Assembly (NCBI GenBank): GCA_002747745.1
Contig: PDQG01000005.1
Span: 92,524 to 156,523, forward strand
Source: a bacterium DOLZORAL124_38_8
GTDB lineage: Bacteria > Patescibacteriota > Gracilibacteria > UBA4473
Direction: 5' to 3'
DNA: 64,000 nt
Below are positions 43,736-51,871 of the stretch, piece after piece. Below the pieces are notes generated by a model. It was not told the origin of the DNA, did no database searches, and worked only from the letters and a program-made list of their open reading frames with translations. The translations under genes and the position numbers were made by a program. Position 1 is the first letter of the stretch, and every line of letters begins with the position of its first letter.

Positions 43736-43741
43736 ATAATA
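43736..43741 (-). promoter_or_regulatory. -10 box of Fur-like gene, leaderless arrangement
   Basis: TATTAT on the minus strand, 8 nt before the ATG; a TTGCAT about 16 nt further up lies inside the tRNA terminator hairpin. Confidence 0.5.
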
Positions 43742-43745
43742 GAAA

Positions 43746-43783
43746 AAAAAACAGTAAATGCAAATGTTTTGCGTTTACTGTTT
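43746..43783 (-). terminator. Terminator after tRNA-CAU, overlapping next promoter
   Basis: Hairpin ACAGTAAACGCAAAA-CAT-TTGCATTTACTGT-like followed by T9 on the minus strand, ending the tRNA transcript. Confidence 0.85.
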
Positions 43784-43797
43784 AAAATTTTTTTAAA

Positions 43798-43873
43798 TGG
43801 TGGGAAAGGAGAGAATTGAACTCTCGACAAAGGCGTTATGAGCGCCCTGCTCTAACCACTGAGCTACTCTCCC
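43798..43873 (-). tRNA. tRNA with CAU anticodon (Met or Ile2)
   Basis: 76-nt cloverleaf on the minus strand: acceptor GGGAGAG/CTTTCCC with one G.U pair, D-arm TAGCTCAGTGGTTAGAGCA, anticodon loop CTCATAA, T-loop GTTCAATTC, encoded CCA. The first pair is G-C, so it is not a standard initiator. Elongator Met or lysidine-modified Ile2 cannot be settled by eye. Confidence 0.93.
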
Positions 43874-43944
43874 AATTGAAAGTGCACACAAACTATACTT
43901 AAAAATTATTTTTTGAAAATTTTTTGTGAAGAAATTTTCAATAA

Positions 43945-43972
43945 AGAAAAAACGCCGAAAGGCGTTTTTTCT
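43945..43972 (-). terminator. Terminator after secY
   Basis: Hairpin AAACGCC-GAAA-GGCGTTT with A/T runs on both sides, about 20 nt past the secY stop on the minus strand. Confidence 0.85.
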
Positions 43973-43992
43973 TTTGATTTCTTTATCTGTTT

Positions 43993-45282
43993 CTACAACT
44001 TGTCGTAGTCTTGCATGACTAATTGAGCATTGATTTTTCGAATAATATCGAGCACTACCGACACGATAATGATCATGCTGGCTCCTGAGATGAAGAGGCT
44101 GATGTTTCCGCTTGAAGAAATAGCTCGTTCAAACATTACCGGAATAATGGCTACGGCTGTTAAAAATAACGCTCCCCAGAAGGCTAATCGATTTACTGTT
44201 TGTTCTAAGAACGTAATACTTTCTCGTCCGGGTCGGTATCCTGGAATGTATCCGCCTCGTGATTGGATGTTTTCGGCTACTTTTTTCGGTTCAAAGGTGA
44301 TTGAAACATAGAAGAACGTAAATCCGAAGATGAGCAAGGCGTAACCAAGATTATACCAAATGCTTGGGTTTCCTGGGTTTAGGTGCATATTAAAGAATTG
44401 TCCAATGTGTTGCAGGGTTTCGTTGTTCGCTTTTAGTAAGAATCGAGACAAGATTGAAGGCATCGAAATTACTGATACCGCAAAGATGATTGGAATCATT
44501 CCCGCTTGGTTGATTTTTAATGGCAAGAACGATTGCATTGATTTGTTTGATCGTTTTGACGTGTAGACTACTGGAACTCGTCGGTCGGCTTCAGATACGT
44601 AGACAATGAATCCAGTCATAACAATCATGGCTAAGATGATAGCCGCAACGATAACCCAGTCAGCGGCTTGTAAGGCTCCGGCTAGTTGAGTTGGTACGGT
44701 AGCCACGATTCCGGCAAAAATCAGAATAGAAACTCCATTTCCAAGTCCTTTTTCGGTAATAAGTTCTCCCAACCACATCAAGAAGATAGAACCAGTGGTT
44801 ACGGTTAACATAGTTGGAAGCATTACTCCCCAGTCAGAAAGATTGATGATGCTCAGTCCAAAACTATTGAGCAATGCAATCATTCCGTAACTTTGTACGA
44901 AGGCTAATGGAATTGTTAGTAACCGAGTATATTGGTTGATTTTCTTTTGTCCTTGTTCTCCTTCTTTTTTGAGGTCTTCTAATGAAGGCACCATTACTCC
45001 TAATAGTTGCATAATGATTGAGGCATTGATGTATGGAGTAAGTCCCATTAACACTACAGAGAATTTGGTCATGGCTCCTCCGGTCAAGAGAGCAAAGACG
45101 CTCAAGGCAACATTGCCTTTTTGTGTTTCTAAAAGAGTTTTTAAATTTGCCAAATCAACAAACGGAATTGTTGTTTGGGCGGCTAATCGGAAAATTAATA
45201 GAATTGCGATGGTGAAAATAATTTTTTTTCGCAGTCCTTTGGTTTTCCAAATTTGTTGCATTTTTTTTACAAAGTTGCTCAT
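43993..45282 (-). CDS. secY: Preprotein translocase subunit SecY
   Basis: Channel subunit of the Sec translocon. 429 residues, ten membrane helices. ILLIFRLAAQTTIPFVDL, GLTPYINASIIMQLL, GNGVSILIFAGI, YVSEADRRVPVVYTSKR, PLKINQAGMIPIIFA, and the C-terminal PGYRPGRESITFLEQTVNRL are typical. It stands alone rather than in a ribosomal-protein operon with rplO and adk, a sign of operon break-up in this genome. Confidence 0.97.
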   Translation of the reverse strand: MSNFVKKMQQIWKTKGLRKKIIFTIAILLIFRLAAQTTIPFVDLANLKTLLETQKGNVALSVFALLTGGAMTKFSVVLMGLTPYINASIIMQLLGVMVPSLEDLKKEGEQGQKKINQYTRLLTIPLAFVQSYGMIALLNSFGLSIINLSDWGVMLPTMLTVTTGSIFLMWLGELITEKGLGNGVSILIFAGIVATVPTQLAGALQAADWVIVAAIILAMIVMTGFIVYVSEADRRVPVVYTSKRSNKSMQSFLPLKINQAGMIPIIFAVSVISMPSILSRFLLKANNETLQHIGQFFNMHLNPGNPSIWYNLGYALLIFGFTFFYVSITFEPKKVAENIQSRGGYIPGYRPGRESITFLEQTVNRLAFWGALFLTAVAIIPVMFERAISSSGNISLFISGASMIIIVSVVLDIIRKINAQLVMQDYDKL

Positions 45283-45429
45283 TTTTATGAAGAAATTTCT
45301 AAATATATATTCTTTGAGAATTTACGAGAATTTTTGTATTTCGCAAGTTTTTTTGTAAAACTCTTATTTTTTTTGTTTTTTTGCTGAATTTGTCTTATAA
45401 TTTTTTCAGATTTTGTTTATAAAAATAGT

Positions 45430-46167
45430 ATGAATTTGCAAAAGTCGCCTTCTTTTTCAAAAACTATTGGAAGTTTTTTTACCGGTTTTGGGGCTGGAAT
45501 CGTAGGATCAATTGTTTTTGGAATCGTAATATTGTTGAGTTGGTCTGTGGTGGGAAATTCTTTGATTGGAGCTCCAGCTGCCACGGCTACAGAAATTGGC
45601 GTAAATACCACCATCGAAAAACCGCATGATTTATTCTTGTTTTTCATTATTTTGGCCCTATTTTTAGCCATTTTGTCTACGAGCATGGCGTACACAGCTT
45701 TGTCGAGTATTACGGAAGATACTTATAACAAACAGGCTACCGCATTGACGCAGTCTTTTTATGCAAATTTGTTGTTCTTGGTTATAACTATTCCCGTGTA
45801 TATTGGGTTTAGTGGTTTAAAAGTGCAGGGGTTGATGTTGGCCGCTATTATACATATTACGTTGAGTGCTGTTTTTACGTTTTTTGTGCAGGAATTTTAT
45901 GCCGAAAAGAAATATCTGATTGTGCGTTTGTATGGCGTGTTAATTAGTTTGTTGGTGTTTGCGGTAGTGGTGTATGCCTTGATTGATAAAAATACGTCTG
46001 TATTGGCCTTTTTGGCGTTGCCTTTTATTTATGGGCTACTGAATTTATTCCGAGAAATGGTTGAATCTATTTACATCTGGTTTTACCAAACCTATGGGGT
46101 GGATATTTTAAATATCGAAACTCGGTATGGACAAGATTTTGAAGACGAAATAAAACAGCCCAAATAA
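45430..46167 (+). CDS. Polytopic membrane protein, unknown
   Basis: 245 residues with about six hydrophobic helices; the N-terminus has a Gly-rich helix (FFTGFGAGIVGSIVFGIVI) and the last 35 residues are soluble and acidic (DFEDEIKQPK). No family recognised. Its TAA overlaps the ATG of the next gene (TAATG), so it is translationally coupled to the RNA methyltransferase. TATAAA lies 6 nt before the ATG. Confidence 0.7.
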   Translation: MNLQKSPSFSKTIGSFFTGFGAGIVGSIVFGIVILLSWSVVGNSLIGAPAATATEIGVNTTIEKPHDLFLFFIILALFLAILSTSMAYTALSSITEDTYNKQATALTQSFYANLLFLVITIPVYIGFSGLKVQGLMLAAIIHITLSAVFTFFVQEFYAEKKYLIVRLYGVLISLLVFAVVVYALIDKNTSVLAFLALPFIYGLLNLFREMVESIYIWFYQTYGVDILNIETRYGQDFEDEIKQPK

Positions 46168-47624
46168 TGGCAAACGTGAATTTTCCGACCCGATTTATCG
46201 AACGGATTAAACAAGTTCTGGTTGAGAAAAAGAATCAATCAGAATTTTTTGATAGATGTACGGCTCCGTTGCCCAAAACCGTGCGGGTGGTTCATCCCAA
46301 AAAGAATCTCGATACATTGCCGAAAGATTGGACGCTCACGCCGGTGGCGGATATTCCATCGGTGTATTTTATCGAACGACCAAATCAAAAAGAATTGGCG
46401 TTAGGAAAAACATTTGAGCACCGAACGGGGAAGATTTATAGTGCTACTTTGAGTTCATTGTTTTCTGCATTTGTGTTGGATGCCCAACCAGAAGAAAAAG
46501 TGCTAGATTTGTGTGCCGCTCCAGGAAGTAAGTCGACTTTTTTAGCGGAAAAAATTGGAAAAGAAGGAATTCTCGTCGCCAATGAATTGTCGGCGAGTCG
46601 TATTAAAAAATTAGCCGCTAATATGGATCGATTAGCGATAGCGAATACGGTGTTGACGCAGAACAATGGCGCGACGATGCATTTCTTTTTAGATCAAGAA
46701 TTTGACCGAATTTTGGTGGATGCACCGTGTAGTTCGGAAGGATTTGGGCGGAAAAGTTCAGCGTTTTTTGAAAAACAATGGTTTGAACACAAAATTCACG
46801 ACTGTGCTAAATTACAACGGCAATTAATTGTGTCGGCGTTTCGGATGTTGGCTCCAGGAGGAACCATGGTCTATTCGACTTGTACCACCGCTCCAGAAGA
46901 GAATGAATTAGTGGTGCAACATTTGTTAGAAGAGTTCGGTGACGCGGTTGAACTGCAGTCGATTCCGATTACGGAAATTCCGCATACGAACGGAATTACA
47001 GAGTTTAATGGAACAAAAATTTTAGCGGAAGTACAACAGAAATCAGTGCGTTTGTGGCCGCATTTATATTCAGATAAATGGGATAGTGAGTGTTTTTTTA
47101 TTGTAAAAATTAAAAAAACAGAGGCGACGCAACGGCCACCAGCGGTTAAAGAGTTTTCAGATTCGTTATTGAAAAAAATGCCCAAAAACAAAATGGCTGA
47201 ATTAATTGTGCGATGGCATAAAAGTTTTGGGATACCACGTGATGAATTTAAACGACTGATTTTAGCCAACAAAAATGGCGAAGTGTTTTTGACGAATTCT
47301 GGGGCGTTATCGTTTGCTAAAAAGAATAAGTATCAACGAGTGGGGCTTAAGTTGCTTGATGCTCATGGCAATATTACGCCTGAATTTGTACAACGGTTTG
47401 GAGTTTTGATTACGAAAAATAGGGTTGAACTTACCAAGGAACAAGTTCAGAAATATTTAGATGGCTATGATTTGATGTTGGAACCGTCTCAATTGGATGA
47501 GTTGAATGTGGATAGTCAATTTCAAAATGCGGTAGTGGTAAAATATGATGGTTTTGCGCTTGGATGGGGGAAATTGCTGAAAGGGGGAAAATTGAAGAAC
47601 AAAATTGATAGAGGGTTGTTGTAA
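46167..47624 (+). CDS. RNA m5C methyltransferase, RsmF/NOL1-NOP2-Sun family
   Basis: 485 residues. SAM-binding VLDLCAAPGSKSTFLAEKIG, the two catalytic Cys in DAPCSSEG and YSTCTTAPEENE, and a C-terminal PUA-like/RsmF-type domain (VVKYDGFALGWGKLLKGG...KNKIDRGLL) that is typical of RsmF (16S C1407) and its relatives. The C-terminal end matches RsmF better than RsmB, which has an N-terminal NusB domain. Coupled to the upstream membrane protein gene. Confidence 0.92.
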   Translation: MANVNFPTRFIERIKQVLVEKKNQSEFFDRCTAPLPKTVRVVHPKKNLDTLPKDWTLTPVADIPSVYFIERPNQKELALGKTFEHRTGKIYSATLSSLFSAFVLDAQPEEKVLDLCAAPGSKSTFLAEKIGKEGILVANELSASRIKKLAANMDRLAIANTVLTQNNGATMHFFLDQEFDRILVDAPCSSEGFGRKSSAFFEKQWFEHKIHDCAKLQRQLIVSAFRMLAPGGTMVYSTCTTAPEENELVVQHLLEEFGDAVELQSIPITEIPHTNGITEFNGTKILAEVQQKSVRLWPHLYSDKWDSECFFIVKIKKTEATQRPPAVKEFSDSLLKKMPKNKMAELIVRWHKSFGIPRDEFKRLILANKNGEVFLTNSGALSFAKKNKYQRVGLKLLDAHGNITPEFVQRFGVLITKNRVELTKEQVQKYLDGYDLMLEPSQLDELNVDSQFQNAVVVKYDGFALGWGKLLKGGKLKNKIDRGLL

Positions 47625-47730
47625 ACAAAAAGGAAACTTCCAAATCAAGTTTGGGGTTTAATACTTTTTTATGTTTGACACAGAATCTCCCTTATATTTT
47701 GCAAAAGTTTGGAGTCAGCTTATTAAAAAT

Positions 47731-48111
47731 TTATTTATCAATTTCTTCTAAGATTTTCTCATAAACCCCTTCAGGATTTGTTAACACATCTGTATTCCAA
47801 AATCGAACAACTTTAATTCCTAAATTGTTAAAAAACTGGGTTCTAATTTTGTCATACTCTTTTGTTTCATCACTATTATGTCCACTACCATCAACTTCAA
47901 TAATTATTTTTTGAGACGCACAGTAAAAATCTGCAATATAGTTCCCAATAATTTTCTGCCTCAAAAATCGTACCGAATTTAATTTTCCACTTCGCAACAA
48001 ATCCCACATTCTTTTTTCTGCATCAGTTGGATTATTTCTCATTTTACGTGCACGAGTCTTTAAATCTTTATTATAAGACAAAAAATATGGCACATATGTA
48101 TTATTTTTCAT
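47731..48111 (-). CDS. DUF559 family endonuclease-like protein
   Basis: 126 residues with the very-short-patch-repair-like fold of DUF559: ARKMRNNPTDAEKRMWDLLR, FLRQKIIGNYIADFYCASQKIIIEVDGSGH (the D...E-x-D catalytic set), and a final VVRFWNTDVLTNPEGVYEKI. Such genes often travel with mobile elements. Here it sits next to a REP-like repeat, and Arg is often AGA rather than CGA, suggesting acquisition. Start taken at MKNNTY (48111). Confidence 0.85.
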   Translation of the reverse strand: MKNNTYVPYFLSYNKDLKTRARKMRNNPTDAEKRMWDLLRSGKLNSVRFLRQKIIGNYIADFYCASQKIIIEVDGSGHNSDETKEYDKIRTQFFNNLGIKVVRFWNTDVLTNPEGVYEKILEEIDK

Positions 48112-48144
48112 AACAAACAAATAATACAAAAAAATATAAAATAT

Positions 48145-48230
48145 TTAAATCCCCCTGAATCCCCCTTTAAACAAAGGGGGAGAAATTTTATTTCCCCTCT
48201 TTTTATAAAGAGGGGCTAGGGGTGATTAAA
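48145..48230. repeat. Palindromic REP-like element (CCCCC/GGGGG)
   Basis: Two nested hairpins: AATCCCCCTTT...AAAGGGGGA and TTCCCCTCTTT...AAAGAGGGG. A related element lies at 63180-63254. Confidence 0.8.
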
Positions 48231-48292
48231 CATTAAAAACCCACTATTCAAGCCGTTTTTTAGTGGTTTTGTAAAAAAGTGTGAAAAAAGTT

Positions 48293-48321
48293 TTGACAAA
48301 GGAGTGAAGTTTGCATATAAT
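48293..48321 (+). promoter_or_regulatory. Perfect sigma-70 consensus promoter
   Basis: TTGACA, 17 nt, TATAAT, all twelve positions matching the consensus. It points into a long stretch without a convincing protein gene. Confidence 0.85.
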
Positions 48322-48327
48322 GACATG

Positions 48328-49159
48328 AACAGTTCGAAAAAGAGGCTGCGATGACGCAAAGGCGAATAATTCCTTCCTTCTCTAGTAGAACTTGTTCCCC
48401 TCTTAGATCTTTCAAATCAACAGAAACATATAAGATTTCACCTACTAGTGAGAGAGTATTGAGTTTATTTGGTTCTTTTCCAAGTAGATTCAACCACTCT
48501 CCGCTGTGCGATGACGTGCCCCGTGAGTAACCCTTATGGACGCATGCCAATAAAACGCGTGAGATTGGCTGTTTTCGGGATTTTTTCTGGATAAGACGAC
48601 TGTTACGATTTTGTAATTAACGACTTAATCTTGAGATCTGTGATTCTTTGATACTGAGTTTATGCTCGGTATGAATCCATCCTCTTCCCATCTTTAAGCC
48701 GCTAATCTAACTCGCAAGAGCCGTTTTATTGAAAAATCTTGTAAACCCTATAAAAACCTTTTTATTCCCAATCAGTTTTCCTGATTTTAATATCAACCTT
48801 GTTTTTAACTCGCGCTCATAGATTGAGTTTTTAAAAGCCAACCAAAAATAAGTCGGACAACAACAAGCGAATAAAAAAATCCAAACAAAATGAATGAGGT
48901 AAGAGTTATTTCATTTTTGTCCGGATCCTTTCCAAGAATTATACGAATTATAAATCAAGAAAGTGGTTTTTGTTTATCAAGTAAACCAACAGTCCGTAGA
49001 TTAAATTCTTTTACTTAAAAAGTCAATTTATTTCTACATATGGATGCCGAACGAGGAAATGCGGTTAAAAAGATTTCCAGAGCATGGCTTTGAGCGTCGG
49101 TAGTCCCGACATTCATTTATAAAAACACCCTTCAGGATTAGCAGATGGGTGTTTTTTTT
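48328..49159 (+). ncRNA. Candidate large structured RNA (about 830 nt), unknown family
   Basis: Between the consensus promoter and a terminator (hairpin AACACCC...GGGTGTT plus T8 at 49123-49158) lies 830 nt without host-like codon use. Near-terminal pairing joins 48353-48361 (GACGCAAAG) with 49088-49098 (CTTTGAGCGTC). Many local hairpins are seen, e.g. GCCAAT/ATTGGC near 48550, CGGACAA/TTGTCCG enclosing CAAAATGAA/TTCATTTTTG (48853-48923), GGAAAT/ATTTCC at 49054, GTCGG/CCGAC at 49096. The signature motifs of tmRNA, RNase P, SRP RNA and group I/II introns were not found. A 59-codon ORF (48351-48530) follows a GAGG sequence, so a small protein is an alternative for the 5' part. Confidence 0.5.
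49123..49159 (+). terminator. Terminator of candidate RNA
   Basis: AACACCC-(loop of 16)-GGGTGTT followed by eight T. Confidence 0.8.
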
Positions 49160-49199
49160 GTTTTTAATGCCTGTTTCCGAACAGAGGTAAATAAATTCG

Positions 49200-49275
49200 C
49201 GCAAAAACCTCGTTCCCACGGAGGTGGGAATCTTTTAGAAGTGTTTTTGGATTCTGGACAAGCCAGAATGACAGA
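49200..49275. repeat. Intergenic repeats: dRS3-like palindrome and ATTCTGGACAAG element
   Basis: GTTCCCACGGAGGTGGGAAT (49210-49230, a near match to ATTCCC-N8-GGGAAT) followed by GATTCTGGACAAGCCAGAAT (49250-49270). Both families recur at 62.9-63.4 kb. Confidence 0.75.
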
Positions 49276-49378
49276 ACATTTTTTAAAACTATCGAACGAA
49301 ATAGATTAAATTACTTTGTTTGACCATTCTATATTCATCTTTAAAATTTTATTAAGGTATTTTTTAATAAATAAATTT

Positions 49379-49840
49379 ATGAAACAACTATTTGTCGTAT
49401 TATTAATGGGGTTGTTAACCACGGCTTGTATGCCAAAACAAGAAAAACCAGTTCAATCTGAAATTAAAAATGAAGTGGTATCAACCAACACAGAATCAAT
49501 GGAAGTAAAAAAATCAGAACCATTAAAAATTGAAGTATTGCAAGACACCAAAGGTGGAAAGAAGGCGAAGGTTGGAGATAAAGTAGTCGTACACTACGTT
49601 GGAACGCTTACTGATGGAACAAAATTTGATTCTTCCGTTGACCGCAAGGTGCCATTTGAATTTAATTTAGGAGCGGGACAAGTAATTAAAGGTTGGGATC
49701 AAGGAGTAGAAGGAATGAAAGTAGGGGAACGACGGAAATTAACCATCGCGCCAGAGTTGGCTTACGGAAATATGGCTTTGCCAGGTATTCCAGCTAATTC
49801 TACTTTGGTGTTTGAAGTGGAATTATTAGAAATTAAATAA
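49379..49840 (+). CDS. FKBP-type peptidyl-prolyl isomerase lipoprotein
   Basis: 153 residues. Lipoprotein signal with lipobox LTTAC, a Lys/Glu-rich linker, then an FKBP domain: [75 protein letters not shown]. Assists folding of proteins outside the cytoplasm, anchored to the membrane. The ATG at 49379 starts the signal peptide. Its TAA overlaps the next start (TAATG). Confidence 0.94.
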   Translation: MKQLFVVLLMGLLTTACMPKQEKPVQSEIKNEVVSTNTESMEVKKSEPLKIEVLQDTKGGKKAKVGDKVVVHYVGTLTDGTKFDSSVDRKVPFEFNLGAGQVIKGWDQGVEGMKVGERRKLTIAPELAYGNMALPGIPANSTLVFEVELLEIK

Positions 49841-50289
49841 TGCAAAAATTAGGAACGTTTTTGTCCTTGCTTGTTTTTTTGAGTGGTTGTTCGGTAATTC
49901 AGAACCCTATTGCGAATGAGATGCCAGATTCTAAAAATTTGGTTGTATCGGAAATTTCATCAGATACACCAATAGTTGACGCCAGAATAAACGCCGAAAA
50001 TATTTTATCGGGAAAAATTGTGGTTAAAGATTTAAGCAGAGCGGAAAAGTTTGATTTTTTAGGCGACGAATACGAAATTAAAGATTTACGGGATAAATAT
50101 CCTTCGTTTGATTTGTCTCTGCGTAAATTTCGGAAAGATATTATTGTTAGTTTGTCGGACCAAGAGTTGTATGAATTTGTTAGCAGAGCTGATAACGAGT
50201 TGGTGTTAGGGAAAGATAATGAATGGCGAAAAATAAAACTTACAGAGGCGCAAAAACAAGCTGAAATACAAGCTTTACGATTATTTTAG
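49840..50289 (+). CDS. Lipoprotein, unknown
   Basis: 149 residues with a lipobox LSGC at the end of a short signal peptide and a hydrophilic mature part ending in a charged helix (TEAQKQAEIQALRLF). No family recognised. Translationally coupled to the FKBP gene (TAATG), so the two may act together at the cell surface. Confidence 0.7.
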   Translation: MQKLGTFLSLLVFLSGCSVIQNPIANEMPDSKNLVVSEISSDTPIVDARINAENILSGKIVVKDLSRAEKFDFLGDEYEIKDLRDKYPSFDLSLRKFRKDIIVSLSDQELYEFVSRADNELVLGKDNEWRKIKLTEAQKQAEIQALRLF

Positions 50290-50306
50290 GTTAAATTTAT
50301 AACAAA

Positions 50307-50332
50307 AAACCGCTCAAGCGAGCGGTTTTTGT
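50307..50332 (+). terminator. Terminator between convergent lipoprotein and sortase genes
   Basis: Hairpin AACCGCTC-AAG-CGAGCGGTT with A/T runs on both sides; serves both strands. Confidence 0.85.
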
Positions 50333-51169
50333 TTATTCTACCTTGATAAGTTTTCCGGTCCAAATGAGTCGGTTCGTGTTGGTTCCAATCGGGGTGCAAG
50401 TCATTAGGGTGATGATTTTTTGGTCGGTTGGTTGATCTAACACTGACACTTCGGTGGGGGGAATAACTCGGCTTTCATCTAGTTTATAGGTGTATTTTTT
50501 TCCGCTCCAATAAACATCAACGGTGTCGCCTTCTTTTAATTCGTGTAATAAGGCAAACACATCTTTGTATCGTCCTGGGTCCCATTTGTAGTACGATGAA
50601 TGTCCGGTCAAAAAGAAGTTTCCAAAGTTTCCAGGATGATGGCTGATAGGGTGTACCACGACTCCATTTTGAAGTCCTTTTTGGATATTGGTCTCTAGCG
50701 CGTGCCAATTTTTTTTGGCTTCAACTTCTACTAGTGGAACATTTTTTCCAATCCGTGGTAAGACGATTCGGTTATCCGATGGGTAAACTTTTAAATCTCC
50801 AATTACTGAGGTAAAAACACTTTCGGGTGTTTTTTTGATGGTGGCTCTTTTTACGCCCACTTTTTTCATTATTTTTACTGGTTTGGGGGTTGGTTTGGTA
50901 AAAAGATTCGCCGTTAATTGTTTGGTTTTAAACTCGGCGATTTGTGCATAGGCCGAAAAGTTAAGTCCTACGTGACTGATGCCCCAAATTGATAATGACG
51001 TCGTAGCCAAAATGGCCAATTCTTTCCAGAGTGGTCGCTTTTTTTTGAGTCGTAAAAATTGCCGTTGTTGATTGTGTTTGTGAGCAAATACTTGGGCGAT
51101 TTGTTTCCGAGTGGTTTGTTTATGCGCGTGTTTGGCTCGGTGTAAGGCTTGTATTGTTTGTAAACTCAT
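50333..51169 (-). CDS. Sortase (class D/E-like transpeptidase)
   Basis: 278 residues: basic cytoplasmic N-terminus, one membrane helix (about 55-72), then the sortase beta-barrel with FLTGHSSYY (catalytic His, about 190), LMTCTPIG (catalytic Cys, about 256) and NTNRLIWTG (catalytic Arg). It cleaves a sorting signal and links proteins to the envelope or to each other. No obvious LPxTG-type substrate is seen in the window. Monocistronic, convergent with the lipoprotein gene. Confidence 0.92.
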   Translation of the reverse strand: MSLQTIQALHRAKHAHKQTTRKQIAQVFAHKHNQQRQFLRLKKKRPLWKELAILATTSLSIWGISHVGLNFSAYAQIAEFKTKQLTANLFTKPTPKPVKIMKKVGVKRATIKKTPESVFTSVIGDLKVYPSDNRIVLPRIGKNVPLVEVEAKKNWHALETNIQKGLQNGVVVHPISHHPGNFGNFFLTGHSSYYKWDPGRYKDVFALLHELKEGDTVDVYWSGKKYTYKLDESRVIPPTEVSVLDQPTDQKIITLMTCTPIGTNTNRLIWTGKLIKVE

Positions 51170-51216
51170 CGTTTTTTAATTTTTTCAAAGTTATCAGGGC
51201 ATTTTAGCACAAATAA

Positions 51217-51252
51217 ATAAAAAACTCCAGCCATTGAGGTTGAAGTTTTAAG
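51217..51252 (-). terminator. Terminator after O-methyltransferase gene
   Basis: Imperfect hairpin AACTTCAACC/GGCTGGAGTT followed by T6 on the minus strand. Confidence 0.65.
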
Positions 51253-51275
51253 TGTTTTGTGGGTTTATATCTTTT

Positions 51276-51866
51276 CTACTTTTGGTTGGTGTAAAAGCCC
51301 GTGTTGTCGCCTTTTTGGATCAGCATTATGCCGTCATCTTCGTCAGTTGGTACAATAACCGCTTGGTAGTCGGTTTCGTTGGCAATGGCTTCGTGGAAAC
51401 TTTTGGTTTTGACTGGGAATTTTAACACATCATCTACAATGATTAACGTGTTGTCGTGCATGAGTGGTTTGCATAATTGCCAAAACTCAGCGTAGGATTT
51501 TTTAATGGCATCGATAAAAATTACATCAAATTTTTGGTCTAAAGTAGGAAGCACTTCTTGGGCTCGTCCAAAAATAGAAGTAATTCGGTCTTCGAGTCCG
51601 ACCTTTTTAAAATTTTCTAGGGCCCAGTTTCGGCTTGGCGTTGAGTGATCAATAGTGGTAACGTGTCCGTCAAACTCTTCAATGGCATCGGCAAACCAAA
51701 TAGTCGAGTAACCGTTCGCCGTTCCAATTTCGAGAACCAATTTGGCTTTGTGGAGTCGTGTTAAAAAATGTAAAAATTCGGCATTTTTTTTGGTTACATT
51801 TGGCACATTGTCCGCTTCGGATTCGGTTTTTAGCTGGGCTAAAAACTTAATTCGTTCCAGTTTCAT
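51276..51866 (-). CDS. SAM-dependent O-methyltransferase (class I, COMT-like)
   Basis: 196 residues of the caffeoyl-CoA/catechol O-methyltransferase type: VLEIGTANGYSTIWFADAI (SAM loop), VTTIDHSTPSRNWALENF, VIFIDAIKKSYAEFW (metal-binding Asp) and LIIVDDVLKFP. Substrate unknown. The gene starts 5 nt after fmt ends, so they are cotranscribed. Confidence 0.85.
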   Translation of the reverse strand: MKLERIKFLAQLKTESEADNVPNVTKKNAEFLHFLTRLHKAKLVLEIGTANGYSTIWFADAIEEFDGHVTTIDHSTPSRNWALENFKKVGLEDRITSIFGRAQEVLPTLDQKFDVIFIDAIKKSYAEFWQLCKPLMHDNTLIIVDDVLKFPVKTKSFHEAIANETDYQAVIVPTDEDDGIMLIQKGDNTGFYTNQK

Positions 51867-51871
51867 CGTTG

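Noticed and set aside
48260-48550. 96-residue minus-strand ORF
   Set aside because: Lies antisense to the consensus promoter, shows no host-like codon use and no family resemblance.
48328-49159. RNase P RNA, tmRNA, SRP RNA or a self-splicing intron
   Set aside because: Short matches to RNase P blocks occur (GGTAAGAG, ACAGAAA), but GGAAAGUCC and the closing ACAGAA-GCUUA block are not found; no tRNA-like end; no intron core motifs seen.
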